A model generated the notes under the pieces. It saw only the letters and a list, made by a program, of their open reading frames with translations. It was not told the origin of the DNA and did no database searches. Source: Gnetum montanum (taxonomy: Eukaryota; Streptophyta; Gnetopsida; Gnetales; Gnetaceae). Taken from it: DNA of 64,000 nucleotides. The stretch spans positions 250,058 to 314,057 of the forward strand of contig MNCI01008062.1 of NCBI GenBank assembly GCA_015680685.1. Direction: 5' to 3'. Shown here in pieces: positions 1-10,100 of the stretch (position 1 is its first letter; each line of letters starts with the position of its first letter). Position numbers and translations under genes: made by a program.

Positions 1-77
1 TCTCATCACATATCTCATTGCCTCAGTTGTTTATTTAGAGAGCACATTGATGCTCTTATTCAGATTTAGATTAAGCA

Positions 78-383
78 ATGGCGTGTGGCGTTTCGAGAGT
101 GAAGTTGCTATCTCTGGTGATCATGGTGACGATGGTCTTCTCAGTTACAGTAGCTGACGCCGTAAAACTCAGGCACAAACATACCTACAATCACAGATTT
201 AATGACAGCAGCCATCAAAATCTCGGTCAAAAAGGATTGGCGTTGGAGTTCGCGAGGAAATCCAATGTTGCAGGTGGAACAGATGCAGCAGTCCTGCTAA
301 ATGTCAAGGTTAAGTCTGAGCATAGCCCAGGCGTTGGTCATTCTGCTCCTCTTTCTGCACCCACCAATGACACCAACAGTTGA
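78..383 (+). CDS. Small secreted CEP-like signalling peptide precursor, copy 1
   Basis: A 101-residue single-exon ORF. Residues 1-28 form a clear signal peptide (short charged start, hydrophobic LLSLVIMVTMVFSVTV, then ADA), so the product should enter the secretory pathway. The middle is variable and hydrophilic. The C-terminal third holds VLLNVK, then SEHSPGVGH, then a tail of SAPLSAP and a polar end. SPGVGH matches the C-terminal core of CEP peptide hormones, whose canonical form has an FRPT-type first half; that half is absent here, so this is a non-canonical CEP-like or a member of the wider CEP/PIP/IDA-type group. The start ATG sits in caATGGc context and aligns with the start of the paralogue at 47836. 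Only 77 bases of upstream sequence are present and they resemble the 5' UTR of the paralogue. Secretion and family core are well supported; the receptor and role are unknown. Confidence 0.8.
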   Translation: MACGVSRVKLLSLVIMVTMVFSVTVADAVKLRHKHTYNHRFNDSSHQNLGQKGLALEFARKSNVAGGTDAAVLLNVKVKSEHSPGVGHSAPLSAPTNDTNS

Positions 384-396
384 TTCATCCCTGAAA

Positions 397-740
397 TTGA
401 AAGTGTTTTAATTACCTGCCCTTTAATAGGGTAATAGGATAATAACTTTCTTAGGTATCCTTTTCTATTATATGATATGATGAAACTTTGGGTTGGTATA
501 CATATATACAAATGATTGTATTGTTTCTATTTACCCAGCATAGAAGTTTAAGATAGGTGTCCTTGAAAGTGTTTTAATTACTTATCTTTTAATAATAGGA
601 TAATAGGATAATAACTTTCTTGGTATCCTTTTCTATTATATGATATGATGAAACTTTGGGTTGGTATATATATATATATATAGGTATGATTGTCCTGTTT
701 CTATTTACCTAACATAGAAGTTTAAGACATGTGCCCTTGA
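397..740. repeat. Tandem duplication (period 166 bp) in the 3' region of peptide gene 1
   Basis: The segment 397-562 is repeated at 563-740 with few changes: both carry TTGAAAGTGTTTTAATTAC, the GGATAATAACTTTCTT block, ATATGATATGATGAAACTTT and a TA-dinucleotide run that is longer in copy 2. It begins 13 bases after the stop codon, so it may lie in the 3' UTR and duplicate the polyadenylation region. Confidence 0.9.
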
Positions 741-1180
741 CCATTGGTTAGTTGGTTACCTATATGCCCTTTATGCAGCTAACATAGGGTTCTAAGTGCT
801 AGTGCATCACCCTTTTCCTTTAGCTATATATCAATATTATAATGAGGTGTTCAAGATTCATCATGACTATATCAAAGACCTATAATAATTCTTTGTGGTC
901 TCACAATAACGCAATTAAGCATTTTCATTTCCATACCAATATAACTATATGATTGTTTTAAAAATTACAATTTAATATGGTTTTTAATACATTTTAAGCA
1001 TTAAGTTAGTTATAATTTCCCTTTTTAACATTCTTCTACAAAATTGAAGACAAGAAAACTACTTTAAAATTGCTTTGATTATCTCACTAATATTTGATGG
1101 CCATAAATGTTAATGATAACTCATATCTATTTTCACTGTAAATTGTACTACATTAACATACATAAAACTAAACTTGAAAT
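741..1180. other. AT-rich intergenic DNA without recognisable content
   Basis: No ORF, RNA gene or repeat was recognised here. It lies between the 3' duplication of peptide gene 1 and the outer end of the left LINE arm. Confidence 0.6.
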
Positions 1181-1184
1181 ATTT

Positions 1185-1260
1185 CGTCCAAAGACCCACA
1201 AGATCTATATTATAGATATTACATTTTCATAAAAAATAGACTCTACAAATTGACAAAGCA
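1185..1260. repeat. Outer inverted-repeat block, left partner
   Basis: The block containing CAAAGACCCACAAGATCTAT and ATTTTCATAAAAAATAGACT is the approximate reverse complement of 7365-7445. It lies just outside the left LINE arm, so the inverted duplication extends beyond the coding part of the LINE. Confidence 0.75.
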
Positions 1261-1289
1261 CCAATGGGGGCAACAAAAAACAAATCATG

Positions 1290-3500
1290 ATAGGGTTTTT
1301 ACTATAACATGTCTTAAATAGGTAATCACAACAAAGAAACACATGCAACTAATCTTTAAGGGCTCCTCACCTACACAACCTAAAGTTGCACTTTGGGAGT
1401 AAAATCCATCTTTCACTTTCAATTCTAAGATGATGTAAAATTAAGTAAAACTTATTGATGGCACTTTGATACCTTTGGAATAGCAGCACAGAGATAATGA
1501 GCTTCTACATCTAGTTTATTATCCTAATGTAATGTAAATAAACTTGTATCTTAATTAGGATTTTGCTTGACTACAAAGCAAATATGCTTAGGACTTTGCT
1601 ACATATCCTACCAAAAGATGTTTCATTTTTTAACCATTACATCCCCTAAAAATACCAATAGGGGTGGTCTTGTGAATCCTCAAAAAGTGATTAGAGAGTT
1701 TGTCTTAGCTTGAGATATGCAAGCTATGAGTGTTTGTAATGAATTGGCATAAGATTTTTACTTCTAAAGGTAATAAATCACATTTACAATATAATATTGA
1801 GTAAAGTGTTTGCATCTTCACCTTTAAATCATAGGAAATATATATATATATTCAAAGTTCAGCATTAAGTCAAGGTGTCTAAAGAGCCCATTTATACAAT
1901 ACAATATCATAAATGATAGTTCAAAAATTTTATTGTTTGACCTTTCAAGCCCACAATTCTAAATCCTTGCACTTACTTTTCAAAGGATATAGAACCCTAA
2001 AACCTCCTACTATTCTCTCTTTGATTTACTTCCGCTACATGTAATTATCCAAATATATGAAACCCAAATATTTAAAAGAATATACTATTTGCACATTGGT
2101 CCCCCCAAAATGGAAGTTATAATAGGTATTTCTTTTATCCTAGATCATCAATTTAGTTTTATCCACATTTACTCAAAGACCAAATCATGGAAAACAATTT
2201 AAAAAATTTACAACATATTTTACATAACTCCTACAATATTGGAGATCAAGGCAACATCATTTGCATACAAAAGAAAATTTACTACTGCAAATCCAATTTT
2301 GATAATAGGACTATCTTGCCCATTATATAACCATTCCTATATTTCATTAATAAAGATACTAAAGAGGGTTGGAGACAGTGGAAAACCTTGGTTAACTCTA
2401 ATTTTTCTTAGGAATTGAAATTTTTTATCTAAATTACTATATGTAATTTCAATAATCACTTCATCATATAATCTTTGAGTTATAATCAAATTTGAAGAAG
2501 GTCAATTTTATGCAAGTACAATCATAGATTTATGCGAACCATGGAATCATATGCTTTTGTAAAATCAATAAAAAAATAAACACGCTTTTACGAGGCCTTT
2601 TTGCAACTTCATGTAGTGTGTTAGAGTAACTAAGTGATTAATAATGAAGTGATTTTGTCTAAAACCTACTTAACACCTTGCACTAACTTAGTTAACTTCA
2701 TCCCAATAACTAATTCTCCTTTCTCATAGAATACCCAACAACTTAGTAGAAATATTACTCATAATGATCATTCAAGAATTATTCAAATTATTTTTATCCT
2801 CCTTTTTAGATAACAAGATAGCATTACTAGTTTTCCAATGTTGATTTGATTATTAATCCATTGTTGAATTTAATCTGTGCTAAATTTATCTATGAATAGC
2901 ATGTCTTGTCTACTTTAATAATTATGCATATAATCCATATGAATCTACAACCAAATGATAGTTTTTTAATACCCTTTGTGACTTCATCAAGAGTAAATTG
3001 GAGAAGTGCTTATTGTACAATAGCAATAGAATTATCATCTTCTCCTATAAATAGTTTATTGTAAAAAGAGAAAATATCTTCAAACAAAAAATTAAATTAT
3101 GAAGACGCTTTATGATGAAAAATTGTCAAAATTGTCTAGGCTTCTTGTTAATAGTGTAAATAACATATTTGTACTAGTCCCTCATAAATTTCCTTCTCTT
3201 GGATAAAATTAAGCATTTATATCCTTTAACTAAATTTGTCTATGATTCTTATTCACATTCTTAAAATTATATCTAGCCTACACATAATCCTCACTAAATC
3301 AAGCCTTTTAAGCACCTTGTTGCTATGAATGCACAGCTTGCATAGTTACTATAATAAAAATTTGTTCAAGTTCTTTATGCTATCTTTTAAGATTCCATTT
3401 GTTATTTGTTGCATTCATATATTAAATTATATTTATGTTCCTATTCTTTTTAGAGTTTGCTTCCATCATCATATAGATTTTTTGTTCAAATTCAAATGTT
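1290..3500 (-). mobile_element. Decayed LINE (non-LTR retrotransposon), minus-strand copy A
   Basis: Read on the minus strand, this gives reverse-transcriptase blocks: a QGFPLSPTLF motif near 2380, FLLYANDVALIS near 2270 (the YADD catalytic box decayed to YAND), and an NIWVSYI-type block near 2060. Stops and frameshifts are frequent, so it is a relic. The 3' end is at the left near 1290. Its right part to about 3130 is the inverted partner of 4735-6640; the inner 3130-3500 has no partner and is probably the more 5' part of the same element. The block following RT, seen best in the other copy, has an LLYGC..LGHEL pattern, unlike the L1 copy at 61 kb, suggesting a different LINE clade. Confidence 0.75.
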
Positions 3501-4249
3501 TTTAAAATAGCAAAATATAAGAACAGAAAAAAATTTTAATACAAACTCACTCCAAAAGTCAAGGAAAAATATGAATGTAGTACATAACAAATGGACTCTT
3601 GAAAGATGGCATTAGGAACTTAAACAGATTTTGTTTACAACAGTTAAGCAAATTGTGCATTCACAATAATAGGGTGCTTAGGAGACTTAGTTTGATGAGA
3701 ATTATGTGCAGGCTAGGTAGAATATTAAGAATGCAAATAACAGTCACAGACAAAGTGTCGAAGGCATATAAATGTTTAATTAGAACCAAGAGAAGGAAAT
3801 TTACCATGAAGCAATATAAATATTTTGCTTATGTAAATGTTTATTGGATGTAAGAAGATTCAAAAGATAATTTTAATTTGCATATTTTTTGTAACACAAT
3901 ATATTAGATGAGGTGAGCAATCTAATTGAGAAAAAAAAAATTTCTGATTTTGTAGTTGTGATATCTTTGCAATCCAAATGAGCTTCGAGCTAATATTAAG
4001 CTTGCTAGAAAGCTCATTCAACAATCTATAGGCTTGTAAAATTTCATATCTATTGGATTTTATTTGATCATTCAAATTTGACCCAAAAAAGGATCTAGAA
4101 TAAAATTGTTTGGCATTCAGAATAGAAATTGTTGTTTTGCAAGATGAATATTTCTACAATCTGAAAGAGTTATAGAGTGGATGGATACTTGATACAAAGT
4201 TCTTTCAACAATCTAGCTACCTGCAAAATTTAAAATTGATTTGATAGTT
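3501..4249. other. Spacer between inverted LINE arms, unassigned
   Basis: AT-rich DNA with two short ORFs (3599-3853 + and 3860-4075 -) that show no recognisable motif or homologue; I treat them as chance. Confidence 0.5.
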
Positions 4250-4700
4250 AAGATTTGTTACACAAGATTGGCCCCGAATGTGATTGTTCAACTTCTTAGA
4301 TTAATGAAGTATAATGATGCACAGAACCTTGATGAATTGGTGAATGTTATGAAGAATCAATTAACAAGTAATGAATAATTGATGAATTTGATGAATATGG
4401 AGAGAAATTTCTTAATCAAATCAATGTTCTTGCTTCATACTTCAAAATACGACATAATATGACTATGTATTTATAGGCATTTGGTGGGGTCATTAAAATT
4501 AATGAAGGAAGAAGTCTATTTTATGGAAAACTGGGCTAGAATTTCAAGAGTTATGAGAGATTAGGACCATCCTTTAATTACATCTATCCATTAATCTTTT
4601 AATAAAGTAACAATCAATTTTTCTTTTTGCTTGATGTGATGGTAAATTTAACTTCTTTTTTATCTTCTTGGGCACATGGGACATGACACACTATCTCTAA
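4250..4700 (-). mobile_element. Probable copia-type LTR fragment in the spacer
   Basis: Runs of TGATGAATTTGATGAAT, a CATCTATCCATTAATCTTTT block and a closing CTTCTTTTTTATCTTC stretch occur in the same order as in the copia LTR at 25783-26951 and read in the same orientation. Similarity is loose and boundaries are approximate. It could also be an unrelated AT-rich LTR. Confidence 0.35.
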
Positions 4701-4734
4701 CAACTTACACCATTAAAAAAGAACCTAGATACTT

Positions 4735-6640
4735 TTGGTAATGTTTTCGTTATAAAGCTTCATCATCATTTAATTTATCTTTTCAAGATAATTTTTTTAT
4801 TTTACAATAAGCTATTTATAGAAGGACATGATAATTCTACTACTATTACACAACAAGCACCTCTTCAATTTACTCAAGGAAGTCACAAATATTAAAAAGC
4901 TAGCATCTGGAAAAACTATAGATTCAAATGGCTTATAAGCATAATTATAAACGTGGGCAAGATCTGCTATTCATAGAGAAAGACAAAAATGAAATTCAAC
5001 AATGGATTAAGAATTAAATTAACATTGAAAAACAAGCAAAGCTATCTTGTAATATAAAAAATGGGATAAAAATAATTTGAACAATTATTGAATAATCATT
5101 GGAAGTCATATTTTTACTAAGTTTTTGGACACTTTGCTAGAAAAGAGAATTAGTTATTAGGTTGAAAGTAACCAAGCTAGGGCAAGGTGTCAAGCAACTT
5201 TTAGACAAAATCATTCAACTATTGATCACTTAGTTACTCTTAGACATTGAATGGAGTTTTGTAAAAATGCTTAATAAAAATGTTTTTATTTATCTTATTG
5301 ATTTTGCAATAGTATATGATTCATTGATCCATAAAAAACTATGGTTGTGCTTGCATGAAATTGGCCTCCCCTCAAGTTTGATTGCAACATCGTAAAGATT
5401 ATATAAGAAAATGATTATTGAAATTACAGACAATAATTCAGAGAAAAAAAATTTAATTTTAAAGAAAAATTGGAGTTAATATGGGTTATCCACTTTCTCC
5501 AACTCTCTTTGGTATCTTTATTGATGAAATGCAAGAATGGTTGTACAAGAAGTAAGATAGTCATGCTATCAAAATTGGATCCCAAATAGAGAATTTTCTT
5601 TTATATGCAAATAATGCTGCCTTAATCTCACTATTGCAAAAGGTATGTAAAGTATATTGCAAATTTTAAAAAATCATTGTCATTCATCTTGTCTTTAAGT
5701 GAATGTAGATAAAACCAAATTGATGATTTAGCGTACAAGAAATACCTATTATAACTTCCATTTTGGAGATAACAGTGTGCAAATAGTAGATTCTTTTAAA
5801 TATTTGGGTCTCATTTATATGGACAATTACATGTGGGGAAAGTGCATCAAAGAAAAAATAGCATGAAGTTTCAAAGCTTTGTACAATTTTAAAAACAAGT
5901 GGAAGGATTTAGGATTCTAGGCTTGGAATGACAAAAAATAATTTTTTTAGACTATCATCTATCCTACTTTATTATATGGATGTATTATCTTGGGACATGA
6001 ACTTAGTGCTAAACTTTGAAAAGATGTTGAAAAAGTGCAAAAACCTTTTATTCTCAATAAGTTAAAGGTGAAAATGTAAACACCTTACTCAATGTTATTC
6101 TGTAAATGTGATTTATTACCTTTAAAAGCAAAAATCTTGTGCCAATTCATTACATACACTCATAGCTTGCATATCTCAAGGCAAGCCAAATTATCTAAAG
6201 TAGTTCTTGAGAATTAGTGAGACTGTGGTTGGTATTTTTAAGGGATGCAATGGTTGACAAAATGGAATATCTCTCTGAAGGATGTGCAACAAAATCCTAA
6301 TCATATTTTCAATTGGTTAAGTAATAGGTTTTAACATAAATGTGGTATAATGTGAAAGACAAAAGGCAATTTTATTTACACCACATGAGATCTAATAAAG
6401 TAGATGTAGAAGTTTACTATTTCTCAGCTACTGTTAGAGTCAAATATCAAAATGCTATCGGCAAACTTTACTTAAGTTCTGGTCATCTTACAATTAAAAG
6501 TGGAAGATGGATTCAACTCCCTTAAGAAGAATGCATTTGTAGGTTGTGTAGATAAAGAGCCCTTAAAAATGAGTTATATGTGTTTCTTTCTTGTGTTGTC
6601 GCTACCTATTTGATCTAGCAGTATAATTTTGGCCAAGATA
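4735..6640 (+). mobile_element. Decayed LINE (non-LTR retrotransposon), plus-strand copy B
   Basis: Reverse-transcriptase remnants read on the plus strand: MGYPLSPTLFGIFIDEM near 5480, FLLYANNAALIS near 5595 (YADD decayed to YANN), VNVDKTKLMI near 5702, SFKYLGLIY near 5790 and LLYGCIILGHEL near 5975. Many stops interrupt it. The element is 5'-truncated near 4735. It is the inverted counterpart of copy A: for example ATACCTATTATAACTTCCAT at 5741 matches the reverse complement of the segment near 2115, and GGTTGTGTAGATAAAGAGCC at 6541 matches the reverse complement near 1350. Confidence 0.8.
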
Positions 6641-7364
6641 CCAATACGGAGCGATGAAGAGTGGGAGGGGAGTGAAATTTGTTGCCCTACCACTTCACAC
6701 CACCTACCACGTCATGCTAACTGTTTACTTCCAAAAATTAAAATGAAATACTGAAGCAAAAGAACATGGTTTTAGAAATGATTTCTCATTTCATCTGGAA
6801 TTTTCTCAAATTCATGGATCTATCAATCAAGTAAGGAATGCCCAACAAAGATATATCCCAGTTAATCCAACAATCCAAATAAACAAATACAGACACACAA
6901 TCTGTGCACCAAAATGGATTTCACCCACTCCAACATCAAAACAAAACAACTTTACATCAGCCAACACAAATCTAAAAGAAACAAGAAATCGAGCAGCAGG
7001 CCTTAATGATTTACAAATATATCCATTCACTCATTCATTCATGGTGGGCATGATTGATGCAGAATGATTATCAGAATTTGTGCACAAAGAAAAACCATGA
7101 GTTGCATTTTTCTTGCAGCAACCCAGCAGCAAATGCAAACCACTGCAGCCAAGCCACTCTACTAAGAATCCACAACAGCGGATCTGAATTTGGTGGGCAA
7201 AAACACAATGATGGACAATGCCTCTACATGGGCTAAATATAAGAGATTTATTCATTTGAAAATATAAAAAATTGTCTCACGAAATAATAGATATATATCA
7301 TAAATAGCAGCTGGCCCCACACCGACCAAGAACACTAACCCAGACACCCCCACGGGCCTCCCCC
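6641..7364. other. Unassigned segment interrupting the outer inverted repeat
   Basis: About 700 bases present on the right side only, between LINE copy B and the outer inverted block. Slightly richer in GC than the neighbouring LINE DNA. Overlapping ORFs of 60-74 codons on both strands (6827-7255) show no known motif; the composition resembles a transcribed UTR-like fragment, but nothing proves it. Confidence 0.45.
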
Positions 7365-7445
7365 TAAATTTGTAGAGTCTATCTTTATTTTTCATGAAAA
7401 TGTAATATTTGTCCAATAGATCTTATGGGTCTTTCGATGTAGTAA
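7365..7445. repeat. Outer inverted-repeat block, right partner
   Basis: TTTGTAGAGTCTATCTTTAT and AATAGATCTTATGGGTCTTT match the reverse complement of 1185-1260 with scattered differences. Confidence 0.75.
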
Positions 7446-8060
7446 AGCTTCATTTTATTTTATTTCAGTTAATAGCAGCACATGAGTCATTGTGATACCT
7501 ACATGAGATAATTTGCTCATTATTCATTAATTTAATCACCCATTGCATAAAGTATTTAAATCCAATTTGCATCATTTGATTCTCAAGTTTCAATTACCCT
7601 CTTTGTATAAAATATAGAAGTCCCCTAACAAGTTTACAGGTTAAAGATTTTAATTAACTTTTAAATTGTGATTAATCCGTTAAACATACATTAGTTGCGG
7701 AAGAAGATAACTATTAAGTACCCTTAGACGAATAGCCAAGGCAAACTACCTCCCGAATGGAACCATAACTTTAACATGCGAGGTTCTTATAAACAGTAGG
7801 AGATTGGATAAGTCCTGCAATTTAAATTGCTTCATAAATGATATGTATTAACTTCATTCCTGTTATGTGATTGACTTCTGATCCTACCCCAAAAACTACC
7901 TTCACACCGACATTTTGCATCTAAATTGTACAGTATCAGGTGCGGTGGTAAGAGATTGTGTGATTGCTGTTTATTGCAACATATATGTTGAATCTTTTGT
8001 CGGCGGAAATTTGTTGCAAGAAACTGCAATAAAAACAATGCAAACTAGGACGAGTGAGAT
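7446..8060. other. Intergenic DNA, nothing recognised
   Basis: AT-rich; the overlapping short ORFs at 7832-8175 are open mainly because the DNA lacks stops there, and they run through the tRNA-like sequence at 8068. Confidence 0.5.
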
Positions 8061-8067
8061 CATTTGC

Positions 8068-8137
8068 ATCAGTGGCGCAGCGGAAGCGGGGTGGACCCAT
8101 AATCCACAGGTCACAGGATTGAAACCTGTCTTTCATA
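8068..8137 (+). pseudogene. Initiator tRNA-Met(CAU)-like pseudogene
   Basis: Follows the plant initiator tRNA-Met layout: AGTGGCGCAGCGGAAGCG (D arm and A box), anticodon loop CCCATAA with CAT, AGGTC variable region and CAGGATTGAAACCTG (T arm and B box). The anticodon stem GTGGA/TCCAC and the T stem ACAGG/CCTGT pair perfectly although both differ from the usual plant GTGGG/CCCAC and CCAGG/CCTGG. The acceptor stem does not pair (ATCAG against CTTTCAT) and two bases appear lost at its 5' side, so a functional initiator tRNA is unlikely. A TTTT lies at 8170-8173. Confidence 0.75.
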
Positions 8138-8429
8138 AGAAATCAGAAAAAGAAAATTATCCAGAAAGATTTTAAAATATCCTCCTAAAAATAATTTCAA
8201 ATTCAAAACAGGCAAGCTTTTTACATATTGTAATTCCAAGTTGCGCCATCCCGGCATCCAGATTAAACACAGCATCCTAACCAGATTAAACACAGCATCC
8301 CAGATTAAACACAAGTAGCTCCAGGTCCAGATCGGTACCTGCGTAACGTCAGCCCGGGGTTGGACACGACGCCACGATCGATCACCTAACCATTCTTCAC
8401 ACTGGTCTCGCGGAGACATGATTTGAAAC
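8138..8429. other. Intergenic DNA with short repeats of a CAGATTAAACACA unit
   Basis: Three copies of CAGATTAAACACA occur between 8259 and 8312. The 102-codon minus-strand ORF at 8111-8419 overlaps the tRNA-like sequence and has no recognised domain. Confidence 0.5.
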
Positions 8430-8915
8430 CCGATACAAAATCGGAAAAGCTATAATGAGGTGTTATTCTTAGTGGACATAAATCAACGAGGTGTTATTCT
8501 AAGTTGATATAAAATCATAAATGCTCCAATGGGGTATTAGCTTAGTTACAGGAACTTATTCTTTGTAGTGATATGGATCTTGGCCCAGTAACCCTAAGTC
8601 ACAGTTTCTATTCTAATCTTAGTTATATGGATCTTGGCCCAGTAACCTCAAATCATAGGTTCTATTCTATCTAATAGTGTGGGTTTTGGCCTGGTAACCC
8701 AGATCATCGGTTTGATTCTACTAGGTAATAAATCTTGGAATGTAGCTATGTTTCAATTATTTCGGGTTCCTATATATACCAGGCCATAGGTTTGATTCTA
8801 CCTAGTGTTTAAGGTTTTGGCCTACTAATCCTAGGTCACAGATTCCATTCAATTCTATTAAGTAGAACTTCTATAAATCTTAAGAGTGTAACTATGCTTC
8901 AAATATTTCAGGTTA
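8430..8915 (+). repeat. Tandem cluster of tRNA-like/SINE-like repeat units
   Basis: About five degenerate units of 60-100 bases. Each has a TTGGCC.AGTAACC-type segment followed by a B-box-like segment (for example CATCGGTTTGATTCTAC at 8704, CCATAGGTTTGATTCTAC at 8784). Two units end with a body of the form TGTARCTATGTTTCAAWTATTT (8738 and 8887) that also occurs at 57.8 kb, which argues for a dispersed SINE-like family that became locally tandem. Confidence 0.6.
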
Positions 8916-9184
8916 AAGTACCCCAAAATCAAAAAAGGTTCCTATATATTTTAACTCCACAGCAATTAAAATACCACAATTAGGACAATTGTACTCATCA
9001 AAGCAGGTAAACAACGTGCCCAGAGCGTTGGAATAAATCAGTACGACCCGAGAAGACGGAGCCTGTGACTCACTCAGTACCATTCCAAAGTCCACAGGCA
9101 AAACCATTTAATCCCAAGTGCTCCATTTTAATAATCCCCAATCCCGCATTTCAAAATTTGGTGATGCTTTCCAGAAATTGGGAT

Positions 9185-9202
9185 GCCTATATATATATAT
9201 AG
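9185..9202 (+). promoter_or_regulatory. TATA-like element ahead of the broken peptide paralogue
   Basis: CCTATATATATATATAG lies about 150 bases before the ATG at 9346, similar to the spacing of the TTTAAATA box before the intact paralogue at 47836. A simple TA repeat could give the same pattern by chance. Confidence 0.4.
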
Positions 9203-9345
9203 ACACCAAGTTTTCTCAGGAAACTGTACTCCTCAAATTCCCCTTAGCTTTCTGTGTGGGATATCCAAGCATCCATAACCTGCAGATTATTGTCCATTTC
9301 ATCGTCCCAACACTCTTCTTAATCATAATATCGTAGCAGCAATCC

Positions 9346-9645
9346 ATGGCCTTTCGGGATTACCAGAGTAGCTGCTATGCCTGCTCATAATAATAATGCT
9401 TATTATGATTATATTGTCCATCACAGTTGCCGGGGCTGGCGCCACAACGCTGGGGCAGAAACACCGGCAAAATGAAAATGGGAAGGAAATGGGTTATGCA
9501 GTGAAAGTGTCCAAAATGGGAGAAAATTCTAGCGATACCGAGACAGAGCCAGAAACAGGCACACAACTGTTATATTCGAAGCTGCCATCTGGTTCAAGGA
9601 GAGGTGTCGGTCTTATTATCTTTGTAATGAATTACACTAAATAGC
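9346..9645 (+). pseudogene. Probable degenerate third paralogue of the CEP-like peptide genes
   Basis: From the ATG at 9346 (caATGGc context) the reading frame closes after 14 codons, but a second frame open from 9372 to 9644 encodes LLIIIMLIMIILSITVAGAG, comparable to the signal peptide LLSLVIMVTMVFSVTVADAV of gene 1, then L.QKH.QN comparable to L.HKHTYN. Near the end AVKVSKMGENSSD can be laid against NVKVKSEHSPGVG, but the SPGVGH core is gone. I read it as a paralogue broken by a frameshift near 9372 that has lost the hormone motif. The frame may still express an 82-residue secreted peptide from the ATG at 9396. Homology is by eye and weak outside the signal peptide. Confidence 0.4.
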
Positions 9646-9665
9646 AGACAAATTGTTTACAACTT

Positions 9666-9739
9666 GACCGCATAGCGCAGTGGATTAGCGCGTTTGACTT
9701 CGGATCAAAAGGTCGTGGGTTCGACTCCCACTGTGGTCG
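9666..9739 (+). tRNA. tRNA-Arg (anticodon UCG)
   Basis: A 74-base nuclear-type tRNA gene without intron. Acceptor stem GACCGCA pairs with TGTGGTC with one G-T pair; D arm GCGC/GCGC; anticodon stem TTTGA/TCAAA around loop CTTCGGA, giving anticodon UCG; T arm GTGGG/CCCAC with loop TTCGACT; discriminator base G. The internal A box (TAGCGCAGTGGATTAGCG) and B box (GGTTCGACTCC) are intact. It reads CGA codons and should be transcribed by RNA polymerase III. It lies 21 bases after the stop of the broken peptide paralogue, on the same strand. Confidence 0.95.
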
Positions 9740-9770
9740 TGAAGACCTTCCCTAAAACAAATTCTAACGA

Positions 9771-9774
9771 TTTT
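9771..9774 (+). terminator. RNA polymerase III T4 terminator of tRNA-Arg
   Basis: TTTT 31 bases past the tRNA 3' end, the first run of four or more T on this strand. Confidence 0.65.
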
Positions 9775-10100
9775 AGATTAGCGTACAACGCTCCCCGACA
9801 TGTTTTGCCATTCTCGATCTTTTAGAGCTTGAGAAACCGTGGGCAGCGGCAGGCATTTATCTTTGGTTTCAGTATTGCTTTTCAGAATTTACCAAAAGTT
9901 CGGTCAGTCATACGAATTTTCTTCCTTTTTCAATCTAATTGTTTTTGGGTTCATCTTCTCCGGTTTTTCATTTACAAATGAATAATACTTTAATCCTCTC
10001 CATTTTGGGGTTCACTGAAAATATACAAAAAGTTTTTTTATTTTCGCTCGATGAGCTAAAGTGAAATCCCAAGACACCTTACTGCATGTTCTACTTAGAA
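9775..10100. other. Intergenic DNA, nothing recognised
   Basis: AT-rich, no ORF or repeat seen. Confidence 0.5.

Noticed and set aside
3599-4075. Two short ORFs in the LINE spacer (84 and 71 codons)
   Set aside because: No motif, no homologue within the window, and composition explained by AT-rich DNA.
8111-8419. A 102-codon minus-strand ORF
   Set aside because: It overlaps the tRNA-like sequence and repeats; no domain or start context supports it.
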